64,000 bases of DNA from Enterobacter sp. Ag1 (GTDB lineage Bacteria > Pseudomonadota > Gammaproteobacteria > Enterobacterales > Enterobacteriaceae), in assembly GCA_000277545.1 (NCBI GenBank), contig AKXM01000049.1, positions 30,943 through 94,942 on the forward strand, written 5' to 3'. The notes below the pieces were generated by a model that was not told the DNA's origin, searched no databases, and saw only the letters and a program-made list of their open reading frames with translations. Every line of letters starts with the position of its first letter. The stretch's first letter is position 1. The position numbers were made by a program, and so were the translations under genes. Of the stretch, positions 53,286 to 62,691 are shown piece after piece.

Positions 53286-54902
53286 TTACGTTGGGCTGAG
53301 GTCGCTCCCCGGAACGACAACATCTGGAATAAATACTGAGAACACGGTGCCGCTCGGCAGGTTATCGGAAACCTCCACCGTGCCCTTCGCCAGCGCGACG
53401 TAGCTGGCGATAAGATGCAGGCCGAGCCCGTGGTCGCCGTGGGTTTTGGTGGTGACGCCCGGCGTGAAAATATGGTCACGCAGTTCAGGCGCAATGCCGA
53501 CGCCGTGGTCGGCCACCTCGATGACCAGCTCCCGGTCGTTTATCACGATATAGACTTCCACCGGCTGGTGCTCGCCTTCGGCGCGCTGGGTGGCCTCGAT
53601 GGCGTTATCCAGCAGGTTACCAATAATCGAAATCAGCTCGGATTCCGGCACGTTGCTCGGCATTCTCGTCATGCTGCAGGCCGGATCGAACGCCAGCGAC
53701 ACGCCTTTCTCACGCGCTCTGGCGTATTTGCCCAACAGCAGGCCGCACAGCGTGGCGGAACAGAAGCGTGCGGAGACAAAATCCAGCACTTCCTGGGCGT
53801 GCTCGGACTGCGCTTTGATATAGCGTTTGGCGTCATCGTAGCGGGCCATATGCAGCAGCCCGGCGAGCGTTGCCATGCGGTTAAGCTGCTCGTGCCGCAT
53901 GATGCGTAGGTTGTCCACGTAGCGTTTCACCTGGCTGAGCTGGAAGCTCAGGCTATCAATATCTTTGCGGTCGCGGAAGGTGATCACCCAGCCCTGCAGC
54001 ACGCCCTCAAGCTCGATACGAACCCGGCTGGCAAGCACGCTGAGATCGTTAAAGGCGCAGATTTCATCGTGGGTATCTCGCGCCAGCATGACTTCAGGAT
54101 CGAAGAACGTCACCGGCTGGATCACCTCGGCAATCTGCTTGCCGCGGATCTCGCGTGAAGGCTGTTCCAGGCCCAGCAGTTTCTTCGCCGCCTTGTTGAT
54201 CACCTCGATCTGCGAGCGGCTGTCGATGGCGATCACGCCTTCGTAGATCGACTCCATCATCGCTTTTTGCTGGCGCACCAGCAGGCTGATCTGCCGCGGC
54301 TCCAGCGAGAACATCTGCCTTTTGATACTGCGGGTGAAGTACCAGGAAAAGATAAACAGCGCCAGCAGCAAAATGATCGCCGCCAGCAGGATGTTGATCA
54401 CCTTGCCGGACGTGACGTCATCGAGGTAGCTCTTCAGGTAGCCCACCGACACAATGCCAATCACCTTGCCGTGCTGGTCGAAGATTGGGGCTTTGCTGCG
54501 CAGCGACAGGCCGAGGCCGCCTTTGCGCAGCGTGGTGATGCTTTTGCCCTGCAGCACTTCCTCATTATCGCCGCCGACCAGCGTTTTGCCCACGCGGTCG
54601 GCATGCACGGAATGATAGAGATGAATGCCGTGTTCGTCGCCGATGACGATAAAGCTGGCATCGCTATGCACGACCAGCTTTTGCATAAAGTTGTGTATTG
54701 CCGGAATATCTTTTTTTTCCACCGACTCCTGCAGGGTAGGAATTAAGGCAATCTCTTCCGCCTGAATTCTCGCCCGGGTGCTCATTTCCTGATAAAGCTG
54801 GCGGCCAACGTCGAAATAGTAATAGGTTCCGAGCATGGCAAAGAGCACGGAAAAAAAGGCAACCAGGTAGATAAACAAGCGTATCTGAAAGGAAACTTTC
54901 AT
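53286..54902 (-). CDS. citA: CitA/DpiB, citrate sensor histidine kinase
   Basis: 538 aa. TM1 is at about 9-30, then a periplasmic PAS-type citrate-binding domain (31-165) with the HSVHADRVGKTLVGGDNEE and SLRSKAPIFD regions that line the ligand pocket in Klebsiella CitA, TM2 about 168-189 and a cytoplasmic PAS (214-310). The phospho-acceptor is H337 in IMRHEQLNRM. The ATPase has NLLDNAIEA, DHGVGI and DHGLGLHLI. It senses citrate and drives CitB. Divergent from citS. Confidence 0.94.
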   Translation of the reverse strand: MKVSFQIRLFIYLVAFFSVLFAMLGTYYYFDVGRQLYQEMSTRARIQAEEIALIPTLQESVEKKDIPAIHNFMQKLVVHSDASFIVIGDEHGIHLYHSVHADRVGKTLVGGDNEEVLQGKSITTLRKGGLGLSLRSKAPIFDQHGKVIGIVSVGYLKSYLDDVTSGKVINILLAAIILLLALFIFSWYFTRSIKRQMFSLEPRQISLLVRQQKAMMESIYEGVIAIDSRSQIEVINKAAKKLLGLEQPSREIRGKQIAEVIQPVTFFDPEVMLARDTHDEICAFNDLSVLASRVRIELEGVLQGWVITFRDRKDIDSLSFQLSQVKRYVDNLRIMRHEQLNRMATLAGLLHMARYDDAKRYIKAQSEHAQEVLDFVSARFCSATLCGLLLGKYARAREKGVSLAFDPACSMTRMPSNVPESELISIIGNLLDNAIEATQRAEGEHQPVEVYIVINDRELVIEVADHGVGIAPELRDHIFTPGVTTKTHGDHGLGLHLIASYVALAKGTVEVSDNLPSGTVFSVFIPDVVVPGSDLSPT

Positions 54903-55207
54903 AGGCCAGGCGTGTATTCAGTGAGGCAAAATGGCAGCTTAACACCGATGCCCCGCTGGCTGCGCGGCTTTGAACGAAAGTTTGAACAACCTCACGCAAC
55001 GGCACTTTTCGTTAATTTCAGCCAATTTTTTTGCACTCTCTTAAGGTTTGTCTAAGCCGGGAATAAAAACCATAAAAACCACGAAGAAATAAAAACCATT
55101 AACGCCATAGATGCCTTTAAATTAACGGTTTTAATCTGCTACCCCTCACATTACAGGGGTATTTAATCTTTTAGTCTGCCCCGACAAATTAAAAAAAGGG
55201 GCTTGAT
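54903..55207. promoter_or_regulatory. Divergent citA / citS control region
   Basis: 305 bases without a gene. The half next to citS is very AT-rich, with runs such as CCTTTAAATTAACGGTTTTAAT (55119-55135 core TTAAATTAACGG) and repeated TAAAAACCA. CitB of Klebsiella binds AT-rich sites between the divergent citC and citS operons, so CitB sites are likely here. I cannot assign exact sites. Confidence 0.5.
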
Positions 55208-56572
55208 ATGAGCACGACCGATGATTCCTACAACATCATTCCTGAATCCATTGATATTAATAAGCCTACGCTCAAAGAGCGCTGGTGGCATATTCTCGAC
55301 AGCTGGAAAGTGGGGATTATCCCGCTGCCGCTGTTTGTGCTGGCAGGGGCGCTGATCGCCATCGACTGCCTCGGCGGTAAACTGCCGAGCGATATTGTGG
55401 TGATGGTGGCGACGCTGGCCTTCTTCGGCTTTGCCTGCGGCGAATTTGGTAAACGCCTGCCGGTGATCGGCAAAATGGGTGCCGCCGCCATCTGCGCCAC
55501 CTTCATCCCTTCCGCGCTGGTGTACTACGGCCTGCTGCCGGACGTGGTGGTGGAGTCCACCACCAAATTCTATAAATCCACCAACATCCTTTACCTCTAC
55601 ATCTGCTGCATCATCGTCGGCAGCATCATGAGCATGAACCGCACCACGTTAATTCAGGGCTTCCTGCGTATTTTCTTCCCGATGCTGTGTGGCGAAGTCG
55701 TGGGCATGATTGTTGGCATGGGCGTTGGTCTGGCGCTGGGCCTTGAGCCGTTCCAGATCTTCTTCTTCCTGATCCTACCGATCATGGCCGGGGGCGTTGG
55801 GGAAGGGGCGATCCCGCTTTCCATCGGCTACGCCACGCTGCTGCATATGGATCAGGGCGTGGCGCTGGGCCGCATTCTGCCTATCGTGATGCTGGGCAGC
55901 CTGACGGCGATCGTTATCTCCGGCTGCCTGAATCAGCTGGGAAAACGCTTCCCGCACCTGACCGGCGAAGGTGAACTGATGCCGGGTAAAACCAACGGCG
56001 GTGAAAAAGAGCAAACCGCCGCCCTGTTCAACGGCAAAGCAGATGTGACCACTATCGCTTCCGGCGCGCTGCTGGCGGTGCTGCTCTACATGGTGGGTAT
56101 GCTGCTGCACAAACTGATTGGCCTGCCGGCTCCGGTCGGGATGCTGTTTGTCGCGGTGCTGATCAAACTTTGCCACGGCGTTTCCCCACGCATGCTGGCG
56201 GGCTCGCAGGTGGTTTATAAATTCTTCCAGACCGCCGTGACCTATCCAATTCTGTTTGCCGTGGGCGTCGCCATTACGCCTTGGAATGAGCTGGTTGACG
56301 CTTTCACTATTACCAACCTGCTGGTCATCGTCAGTACCGTCAGCGCGCTGGTGGCGACCGGTTTCTTCGTCGGTAAAAAAATCGGTATGCATCCTATCGA
56401 CGTGGCCATTGTGTCCTGTTGCCAGAGCGGGCAGGGCGGGACCGGCGACGTCGCCATTCTGACCGCCGGTAACCGCATGTCGCTGATGCCGTTCGCCCAG
56501 ATTGCAACCCGCATTGGCGGGGCGATCAACGTCTCGGTGGCGCTGCTGGTGCTTGGCAACTTTCTTGTCTGA
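55208..56572 (+). CDS. citS: CitS-type sodium:citrate symporter (2HCT family)
   Basis: 454 aa inner-membrane carrier of the 2-hydroxycarboxylate transporter family. Family motifs are present: the first reentrant-loop GGVGEGAIPLSIGYA and the second CCQSGQGGTGDVAILTAGNRMSLMPFAQIATRIGG, both with the GGXG signature. It imports citrate with sodium and is the entry point of the operon that follows. E. coli uses the unrelated antiporter CitT instead. AAAAAAGGGG precedes the start by about 6 bases. Confidence 0.95.
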   Translation: MSTTDDSYNIIPESIDINKPTLKERWWHILDSWKVGIIPLPLFVLAGALIAIDCLGGKLPSDIVVMVATLAFFGFACGEFGKRLPVIGKMGAAAICATFIPSALVYYGLLPDVVVESTTKFYKSTNILYLYICCIIVGSIMSMNRTTLIQGFLRIFFPMLCGEVVGMIVGMGVGLALGLEPFQIFFFLILPIMAGGVGEGAIPLSIGYATLLHMDQGVALGRILPIVMLGSLTAIVISGCLNQLGKRFPHLTGEGELMPGKTNGGEKEQTAALFNGKADVTTIASGALLAVLLYMVGMLLHKLIGLPAPVGMLFVAVLIKLCHGVSPRMLAGSQVVYKFFQTAVTYPILFAVGVAITPWNELVDAFTITNLLVIVSTVSALVATGFFVGKKIGMHPIDVAIVSCCQSGQGGTGDVAILTAGNRMSLMPFAQIATRIGGAINVSVALLVLGNFLV

Positions 56573-56595
56573 CTTTTGATTAACCAGGAACTGTT

Positions 56596-57465
56596 ATGAA
56601 ACTCGCAAGTTATGTACTTCAGGGCCAGCGGAGCTACGGCGTGGTAACGCCGGAAGGCATCGTTGACCTGGGCCGCCGTTTAGGCTCGCGTTTTGCGGAT
56701 TTAAAGGCTTTGCTGGCGGCAGACGCGGTGCATGAAGCGCTGGCGTTTGCCGGGCTGAAGGCCGATGTGGCGGCGTCAGACGTTCGCTGGCTGCCGGTCA
56801 TCGAACGCCCGGAGAAAATTCTCTGCGTCGGCATGAACTACGCTGACAAGCGCAAAGAGTTCGACCAGCACAATCCGGCTCCAACCCTGTTTGTGCGCTT
56901 TGCCGACTCCCAGACCGGGCATGACTCCCCGGTGGTGAAACCGCATCACTCCAGCGAGTTCGACTATGAAGGCGAGCTGGCGGTGATCATCGGCAAAGGT
57001 GGGGTGAACATTTCTGCGGCGGATGCCCTGAACCACGTCGCGGGCTACAGCTGCTATATGGACGGGTCGGCGCGCGACTGGCAGCACACCTGGTTTACCG
57101 CCGGGAAAAACTGGCCGCAGACCGGGGCTTTTGGCCCGTGGATGACCACGTCGGATGAAATTCGCGATCCGCACGATCTGGCGATCCGCACCTGGCTGAA
57201 CGGGCGCATGGTACAGGAAGACAACACCAGCAGCATGATCCACAAGGTTGCCGAGCTTATCGAATACATCTCGACTTTTACCTCGCTCAGCGCGGGGGAC
57301 GTGATCATCACCGGTTCTCCCGGTGGCGTCGGCAAAAAGCGCACGCCGCCGCTGTTCATGCAGCCGGGCGACCGCATTGAAGTTGAAATTGAGCGCATTG
57401 GCCATCTCAGCAACGTGATCGTTGCGGCCCGCGAGCCTCTGGCTTCCGGGGCGGTGGCGCACTAA
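56596..57465 (+). CDS. Fumarylacetoacetate hydrolase-family protein, candidate oxaloacetate decarboxylase
   Basis: 289 aa, cytoplasmic, with the FAH C-terminal domain from about residue 70. The metal ligands lie in EFDYEGELAVIIGK (two Glu) and the Asp of CYMDGSARDWQ. The SPGGVG and NTSSMIHKVAELIEYIS motifs are typical. The family includes FAHD1 and bacterial soluble oxaloacetate decarboxylases, and FAHD2 oxaloacetate tautomerase. In FAHD1 the lid reads NYADHVRE; here it is NYADKRKE, so the lid His is Lys while the Glu remains. The gene lies 23 bases after citS and 4 before citC, so it must act with them. Because citrate lyase makes oxaloacetate and no oadGAB is present, I infer it handles oxaloacetate. 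Confidence 0.8.
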   Translation: MKLASYVLQGQRSYGVVTPEGIVDLGRRLGSRFADLKALLAADAVHEALAFAGLKADVAASDVRWLPVIERPEKILCVGMNYADKRKEFDQHNPAPTLFVRFADSQTGHDSPVVKPHHSSEFDYEGELAVIIGKGGVNISAADALNHVAGYSCYMDGSARDWQHTWFTAGKNWPQTGAFGPWMTTSDEIRDPHDLAIRTWLNGRMVQEDNTSSMIHKVAELIEYISTFTSLSAGDVIITGSPGGVGKKRTPPLFMQPGDRIEVEIERIGHLSNVIVAAREPLASGAVAH

Positions 57466-57469
57466 CGCT

Positions 57470-58513
57470 ATGTTCCAGCCCAACCCCATCGAGTTCAGTA
57501 CCGTCGATCCGCTGCGGCAGCCGCAGGCGCTGGCCGCCATTCGGGATCTGCTGGGGCGGAACCAGCTCGGGCTGGACGGCGACATTCAGCTGTTCGTCGT
57601 CGCCCTTTCAGGGGCAAAAATCGTCGGCTGTGCCGGGCTGGCGTGGCGCACCATCAAATGTGTGGCGGTGGATGAAGCCTGGCGTGGGGATAACCTTAGC
57701 GTGCGTTTGCTGGGGGAAATCCAGCATATCGCGATGGAGCGCGGGCAGGCGCATTTGTTCCTGTTCACCCGCCCCTACAACCTCGACCGGTTTCGCCAGA
57801 GCGGCTTCTGGCCGCTGGTGCAGGTGGATGAGGCGGCGGTGCTGATGGAAAACACGCCCGTCGGCATCAGCCGCTACTGCGCCGGGTTGGAGAAACTGCG
57901 GCAACCGGGCAACCGGATCGGCGCCATTGTGATGAACGCTAACCCGTTCACTCTCGGCCACCGCTATCTGGCCGAGCAGGCGGCGCAGCGCTGCGACTGG
58001 CTGCATCTGTTTGTGGTACGCGAGGACGCTTCGTTTTTTCCGTTCGAGGAGCGGTGGGAGATGGTTCGCCAGGGAGTGGCCCACTTGCCTAACGTGATTG
58101 TGCATCCGGGGTCCGACTACCTGATCTCCCGAGCCACCTTTCCGGGCTATTTCCTGAAAGAGAGCGGGCTTATCGACAAAACCTGGAGCGCAATGGACCT
58201 GATGATTTTCCGTGACTACGTTGCCCCGGCGCTGGGCGTGACGCACCGCTTTGTCGGCAACGAACCGTTCTGCGCGGTGACCCGGGAATATAACCAGGCC
58301 ATGCGCTACTGGCTGGAAGTGCACCGTCACCACAGCGCGGCGTCGATTCAGGTGATCGAGCTGCCGCGAAAATGCCATGCCGCCGGACGAGAGATTTCCG
58401 CCTCTGAAGTGCGAGCCTTACTCAAGAGCCAGCAAATGGCCCGCATCCGGGACATTGTCCCGGACAGTACCTTTAGCCATCTCCAGCGGCACTACGCGCG
58501 GGATGTGGCCTGA
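57470..58513 (+). CDS. citC: [Citrate (pro-3S)-lyase] ligase CitC
   Basis: Acetylates the prosthetic group of citrate lyase, activating it, with acetate and ATP. 347 aa. An N-terminal GNAT-like domain (40-125) is followed by a nucleotidyl-transferase domain with the motif NPFTLGHRYLAEQA (the HxGH type) and the closing EISASEVRALL. The ATG at 57470 lies 4 bases after the FAH stop. Confidence 0.96.
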   Translation: MFQPNPIEFSTVDPLRQPQALAAIRDLLGRNQLGLDGDIQLFVVALSGAKIVGCAGLAWRTIKCVAVDEAWRGDNLSVRLLGEIQHIAMERGQAHLFLFTRPYNLDRFRQSGFWPLVQVDEAAVLMENTPVGISRYCAGLEKLRQPGNRIGAIVMNANPFTLGHRYLAEQAAQRCDWLHLFVVREDASFFPFEERWEMVRQGVAHLPNVIVHPGSDYLISRATFPGYFLKESGLIDKTWSAMDLMIFRDYVAPALGVTHRFVGNEPFCAVTREYNQAMRYWLEVHRHHSAASIQVIELPRKCHAAGREISASEVRALLKSQQMARIRDIVPDSTFSHLQRHYARDVA

Positions 58514-58537
58514 ATTTTTTAACCAGGACAAAGCCTT

Positions 58538-58831
58538 ATGAGAATCGTAAAGCAAGCCTTAGCCGGGACGCTGGAGTCCAGCGATCTGCTGGTGAGAGTC
58601 GCCCCCGCCGAAGGTGAGTTCAGCCTGATGATACACAGCGAAGTACAAAAGCAGTTCGGGGAGCAAATTCGTCGTGTGGCGGAGCAGACGCTCGCTCAGC
58701 TCGGCGTGAAAGAGGGGATTTTTATTCTGGAAGACAAGGGGGCACTGGACTGCGTGATCCGCGCCCGTTTGCAAAGCGCGGTGCTCCGTGCCGCCGATGC
58801 CGAACAGATTGACTGGGGAAAACTACAATGA
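58538..58831 (+). CDS. citD: Citrate lyase gamma subunit (acyl carrier protein) CitD
   Basis: 97 aa acyl carrier. S14, in the motif AGTLESSD, is the serine that carries the triphosphoribosyl-dephospho-CoA group made by CitG and attached by CitX. Overlaps citE by 4 bases. Confidence 0.97.
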   Translation: MRIVKQALAGTLESSDLLVRVAPAEGEFSLMIHSEVQKQFGEQIRRVAEQTLAQLGVKEGIFILEDKGALDCVIRARLQSAVLRAADAEQIDWGKLQ

Positions 58832-59703
58832 AAAAACTCCGTCGCAGCATGTTGTTCCTCCCCGGCGCTAACGCCGCCATGCTCTCCACCGCTTTTATTT
58901 ACCGCCCGGATTCGATCATGTTCGACCTGGAAGACGCCGTGGCGCTGCGTGAGAAAGACACCGCCCGCGTGCTGGTGTTTCACGCTCTGCAGCACCCGAT
59001 GTACCGCGATATCGAAACCGTGGTTCGTATTAACCCGCTTAACACCCCGTTTGGCCTGGCCGATCTCGAGGCCGTCGTGCGCGCCGGAGTGGACGTGGTG
59101 CGCCTGCCAAAAACCGACACGCCGGAAGATATCTTCCTGCTGGAATCTCACCTCGAGCGCATTGAGCGTGAGTGTGGCCGAGAGCCGGGCTCCACCAAAC
59201 TGATGGCGGCGATTGAATCCGCCGTCGGCGTGATCAACGCCGTCGCCATCGCACGTTCTTCCCCGCGTCTGATTGGTATTGCGCTGGCGGCGTTTGATTA
59301 CGTGATGGATATGCAAACCGAGCGTGGCGACGGCACGGAGCTGTTCTATGCCCGCTGCGCGGTGCTGCATGCCGCGCGCGCCGCCGGGATTGACGCGTTC
59401 GACGTGGTTTGGTCTGACGTGAATAACGAGGCCGGGTTCCTGCGAGAAGTCGAGCTAATCCGCAAAATGGGCTTCAACGGTAAATCGCTGATCAACCCCC
59501 GGCAGATTGAGCTGCTGCATAACGCCTACGCGCCAACTCAGGACGAAGTCGATTATGCCCGCCGGGTGATTGCCGCCGCCGACGAAGGGGAGCGCAACGG
59601 CCTGGGCGTAGTGTCGCTCAACGGCAAGATGATCGACGCGCCAATCATTAACCATGCGCAGGTGGTGCTTGAGCGCGCCGCGGCTTCCGGCGTGCGCCGT
59701 TAA
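58828..59703 (+). CDS. citE: Citrate lyase beta subunit CitE
   Basis: Cleaves citryl-ACP to oxaloacetate and acetyl-ACP. 291 aa TIM barrel with the conserved [15 protein letters not shown] start, [24 protein letters not shown] and [12 protein letters not shown] (metal-binding Glu), and [14 protein letters not shown] near the end. Confidence 0.97.
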   Translation: MKKLRRSMLFLPGANAAMLSTAFIYRPDSIMFDLEDAVALREKDTARVLVFHALQHPMYRDIETVVRINPLNTPFGLADLEAVVRAGVDVVRLPKTDTPEDIFLLESHLERIERECGREPGSTKLMAAIESAVGVINAVAIARSSPRLIGIALAAFDYVMDMQTERGDGTELFYARCAVLHAARAAGIDAFDVVWSDVNNEAGFLREVELIRKMGFNGKSLINPRQIELLHNAYAPTQDEVDYARRVIAAADEGERNGLGVVSLNGKMIDAPIINHAQVVLERAAASGVRR

Positions 59704-59713
59704 GGACAAAACA

Positions 59714-61246
59714 ATGAGTAATATGACCGAACTTTTACACCTTGAGTATCCGCATCTGGCCCATCTGCGAAGCTTCGACGGGGCGCATCAAACCACACCG
59801 TGGCTGGTGGATGCCGAAGCGAAGAAAACCCGTAAGCTTTGCGACACGCTGGAGCAGGCGATTGCCCAAAGCGGGCTGAAGGACGGCATGACCATCTCCT
59901 TCCACCATGCTTTCCGGGAAGGCGATCGGGTGATTAATCACGTGGTTGCCACGCTGGCTCGCCTTGGATTTAAAGATCTGACGCTGGCCTCAAGTTCGCT
60001 GATGACCTGCAACGAAGCGCTGATTGAGCCCATTCGTAACGGTGTGATCACCCGCATTTACACCTCCGGGATGCGCGGCAAGCTGGCGGAAGCGATCTCT
60101 CATGGCCTGATGGCCGAGCCGGTACAAATCCACTCCCACGGCGGGCGCGTGAAGCTGCTGCAGGACGGCGAGCTAAAAATCGACGTGGCATTTCTAGGCG
60201 TGCCGTGCAGCGACGAATACGGCAATGCCAACGGCACCCACGGTAAATCCTGCTGCGGCTCGCTGGGCTACGCCAAAGTAGACGCCCATTTTGCCCGCAA
60301 AGTCGTGCTGTTAACCGAAGAGCTGGTGCCGTTCCCCAATATGCCCGCGAGCCTGATGCAGGATGAGGTGGACTACATCGTTCAGGTCGACACCGTGGGC
60401 GATCCGGACAAAATCAGCGTCGGGGCAGCACGTGTCACCAGCAACCCCCGCGAGCTGATGATTGCCCGCACCGCAGCGGAAGTGATTGAACATTCGGGCT
60501 ACTTCCGCCCCGGCTTCTCCATGCAGACCGGCTCCGGCGCGGCGGCCACCGCATGCACGCGCTTTATGGAAGAAAAAATGGAGCGTAATGGCGTCGTCGC
60601 TCGCTTTGCCCTCGGGGGGATCACCGGCAGCCTGGTGGATCTCCATGAGAAAGGGCTGATCGAAAAACTGCTCGACACCCAGTGTTTTGACGGCCAGGCC
60701 GCCGCCTCTCTGGCGCGTAACCCGAACCACGTTGAGATCTCCACCAACGTTTATGCCAATCCCGGAGCGAAGGCCACGAGCTGCGATCAGCTTGATGTGG
60801 TGATCCTCAGCGCGCTGGAGATCGATATCGACTTTAACGTCAATGTGATCACCGGATCTGACGGCGTTATGCGCGGCGCATCCGGCGGACACTGCGACGT
60901 GGCGAGCGCGGCAAACCTGACTATCGTGGTTGCTCCGCTGCTGCGCACGCGCATTCCTACCGTTGTTAAACGGGTGACCACGCGCGTTACGCCAGGTGAA
61001 AGCATTGATGTGCTGGTGACGGATCACGGCGTGGCGGTTAATCCGACCCGGCCGGAGATCCGTGAACGGCTTGAGGGGGCGGGGATGAAGATCGTGAGCA
61101 TAGAAGATCTTTACCAGCGCGCTATTTCCCTGACCGGCGAGCCGAAGCCGATCGAATTTACGCCGCGCATCGTCGGCGTGATCCGCTACCGCGACGGCAG
61201 CGTGATCGACGTGGTGCGTCAGGTCAAAGAGGAGTCAGCCCAATGA
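59714..61246 (+). CDS. citF: Citrate lyase alpha subunit CitF
   Basis: Citrate:acetyl-ACP transferase, 510 aa, the same as E. coli. The CoA-transferase fold has two halves with ISFHHAFREGDRVINHV and GGITGSLVDLHEKGLIEKLLDTQCFD. The start is the ATG at 59714 (MSNMTELLHLEYPHLAHLRSF); the frame is open upstream inside citE but has no homology. Overlaps citX by ATGA. Confidence 0.97.
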   Translation: MSNMTELLHLEYPHLAHLRSFDGAHQTTPWLVDAEAKKTRKLCDTLEQAIAQSGLKDGMTISFHHAFREGDRVINHVVATLARLGFKDLTLASSSLMTCNEALIEPIRNGVITRIYTSGMRGKLAEAISHGLMAEPVQIHSHGGRVKLLQDGELKIDVAFLGVPCSDEYGNANGTHGKSCCGSLGYAKVDAHFARKVVLLTEELVPFPNMPASLMQDEVDYIVQVDTVGDPDKISVGAARVTSNPRELMIARTAAEVIEHSGYFRPGFSMQTGSGAAATACTRFMEEKMERNGVVARFALGGITGSLVDLHEKGLIEKLLDTQCFDGQAAASLARNPNHVEISTNVYANPGAKATSCDQLDVVILSALEIDIDFNVNVITGSDGVMRGASGGHCDVASAANLTIVVAPLLRTRIPTVVKRVTTRVTPGESIDVLVTDHGVAVNPTRPEIRERLEGAGMKIVSIEDLYQRAISLTGEPKPIEFTPRIVGVIRYRDGSVIDVVRQVKEESAQ

Positions 61247-61782
61247 GTGAAACGCTTGTGGAAGCGGAAGGCGTTACCCTTGCAGCCCTGCTTGAGGCGA
61301 AAGAGCGGCGGGCGCACCGGCAGCAAGAGTGGCTGGTTAAGTACCGGCAGCCGGTGCTTTCCCTGACGCTGGTGACGCCCGGCCAGGTAAAGGACAGCAT
61401 TCGCTACCGCAACTGCATGGCGGTAGCGCTGCAGGCCTGCGACCAGCTGCTGTGGGGCAACCGCTGGCCGGTGCTCGAGCGGCAGGTACTGTGGCTGCCG
61501 ACCGGGGCCGAAGCGATGTGGAGCGTGGCGCATTCGGCCAGCGAACTTAAGGCGGCAACTGTCGGGCTGGAGCAAACCCATCCGCTCGGCAGGCTGTGGG
61601 ATGCGGATGTGATTTGCCCCGACAATGGCCCGGTCGGGCGGACTTCGCTGGATTTGGCGGGCCGGCGCTGCCTGGTGTGCAACGAGCCCGCGCATGCCTG
61701 TGCACGCTCCCGCCGCCACCCCATGGATGAAGTGACCGCGCGCGTCGAGAGGCTGATAGATGGCTGGTTTGCCAGGGATTAA
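61243..61782 (+). CDS. citX: Apo-citrate lyase phosphoribosyl-dephospho-CoA transferase CitX
   Basis: 179 aa (E. coli 183). Transfers the prosthetic group precursor from triphosphoribosyl-dephospho-CoA to CitD. Conserved DVICPDNGPVGRTSLDLAGRRCLVCNEPAHACARSRRH near the C-terminus. Overlaps citG by 23 bases, as commonly seen in enterobacterial cit operons. Confidence 0.95.
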   Translation: MSETLVEAEGVTLAALLEAKERRAHRQQEWLVKYRQPVLSLTLVTPGQVKDSIRYRNCMAVALQACDQLLWGNRWPVLERQVLWLPTGAEAMWSVAHSASELKAATVGLEQTHPLGRLWDADVICPDNGPVGRTSLDLAGRRCLVCNEPAHACARSRRHPMDEVTARVERLIDGWFARD

Positions 61783-62605
61783 ATCAAGTACTGCCGCCGC
61801 CCCGGATGTGCCAGCCCTGGCGCGGCAGGCGCTGCTGGACGAGGTGTGGCTAACGCCAAAGCCGGGGCTGGTGGATGCCGCCAACAACGGCTCGCACCGG
61901 GATATGGATCTGCCAATGTTTCTCGGCAGCATTGCGGCTATTGGCCCCTGGTTCAGCACGTTCTACGCTTTAGGGCGGGAACATGCCGGGCGAGGTGCCT
62001 GTGAGATGCTGCGGCTCATCCGCCCGGCGGGCATCGCCTGCGAACAGGCGATGTATCAGGCCACTCAGGGCGTGAATACGCACAAAGGTGGCGTGTTTTC
62101 GCTGGGGCTGCTTTCTACCGCCGCTGGCCGTCTGCAGGGGCAGGGCAAAGCGCTAACTGCATCGGCGGTGTGTTCCACCGTGAGCGAGATCTGCAGCGGG
62201 ATTGTGGAAAGAGAACTGGTCGCGGCCCGGAAGGCTTCTTCCGTTGGCGAAAGGCTTTATCAGCAGTTTGGCCTGACCGGCGCACGCGGCGAGGCGGAAA
62301 GCGGATTCCTTACTGTGCGCCAGCACGTGCTGCCTTACTGGCAGGCGGAAAGCTGCCCGAAGCGCCGTCTGCTTGCGGCGATGTTGCGTCTGATGGCTGC
62401 TAACCCAGACACCAATCTTGTGTCGCGCGGCGGGCTAAACGGACTGCGCTATGTGCAGCGTTACGCAGCGCGCCTGATTCAGCAAGGCTGGCACGAGGAC
62501 GATCTTCGGCAAATGGATGCCGATCTTATTGCCCGCAACCTCAGTCCCGGCGGGAGCGCGGATCTGCTGGCCGTCAGCGCTGTTTTAGCGGAAATTGCGG
62601 TGTGA
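61760..62605 (+). CDS. citG: Triphosphoribosyl-dephospho-CoA synthase CitG
   Basis: 281 aa (E. coli 292). Makes the citrate lyase prosthetic-group precursor from ATP and dephospho-CoA. Motifs LTPKPGLVDAANNGSHRDMD, GVNTHKGGVFSLGLL and DTNLVSRGGLNGL are intact. Last cit gene; 86 bases separate it from curA. Confidence 0.95.
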   Translation: MAGLPGIKSSTAAAPDVPALARQALLDEVWLTPKPGLVDAANNGSHRDMDLPMFLGSIAAIGPWFSTFYALGREHAGRGACEMLRLIRPAGIACEQAMYQATQGVNTHKGGVFSLGLLSTAAGRLQGQGKALTASAVCSTVSEICSGIVERELVAARKASSVGERLYQQFGLTGARGEAESGFLTVRQHVLPYWQAESCPKRRLLAAMLRLMAANPDTNLVSRGGLNGLRYVQRYAARLIQQGWHEDDLRQMDADLIARNLSPGGSADLLAVSAVLAEIAV

Positions 62606-62691
62606 AGGCAACGCAGCACGAATTTCATGCTAATGAGACCCGTTTTTGTCTAGTCTGAGGTTTTCACTCTTGATAATAAAAGGAGTACCTC

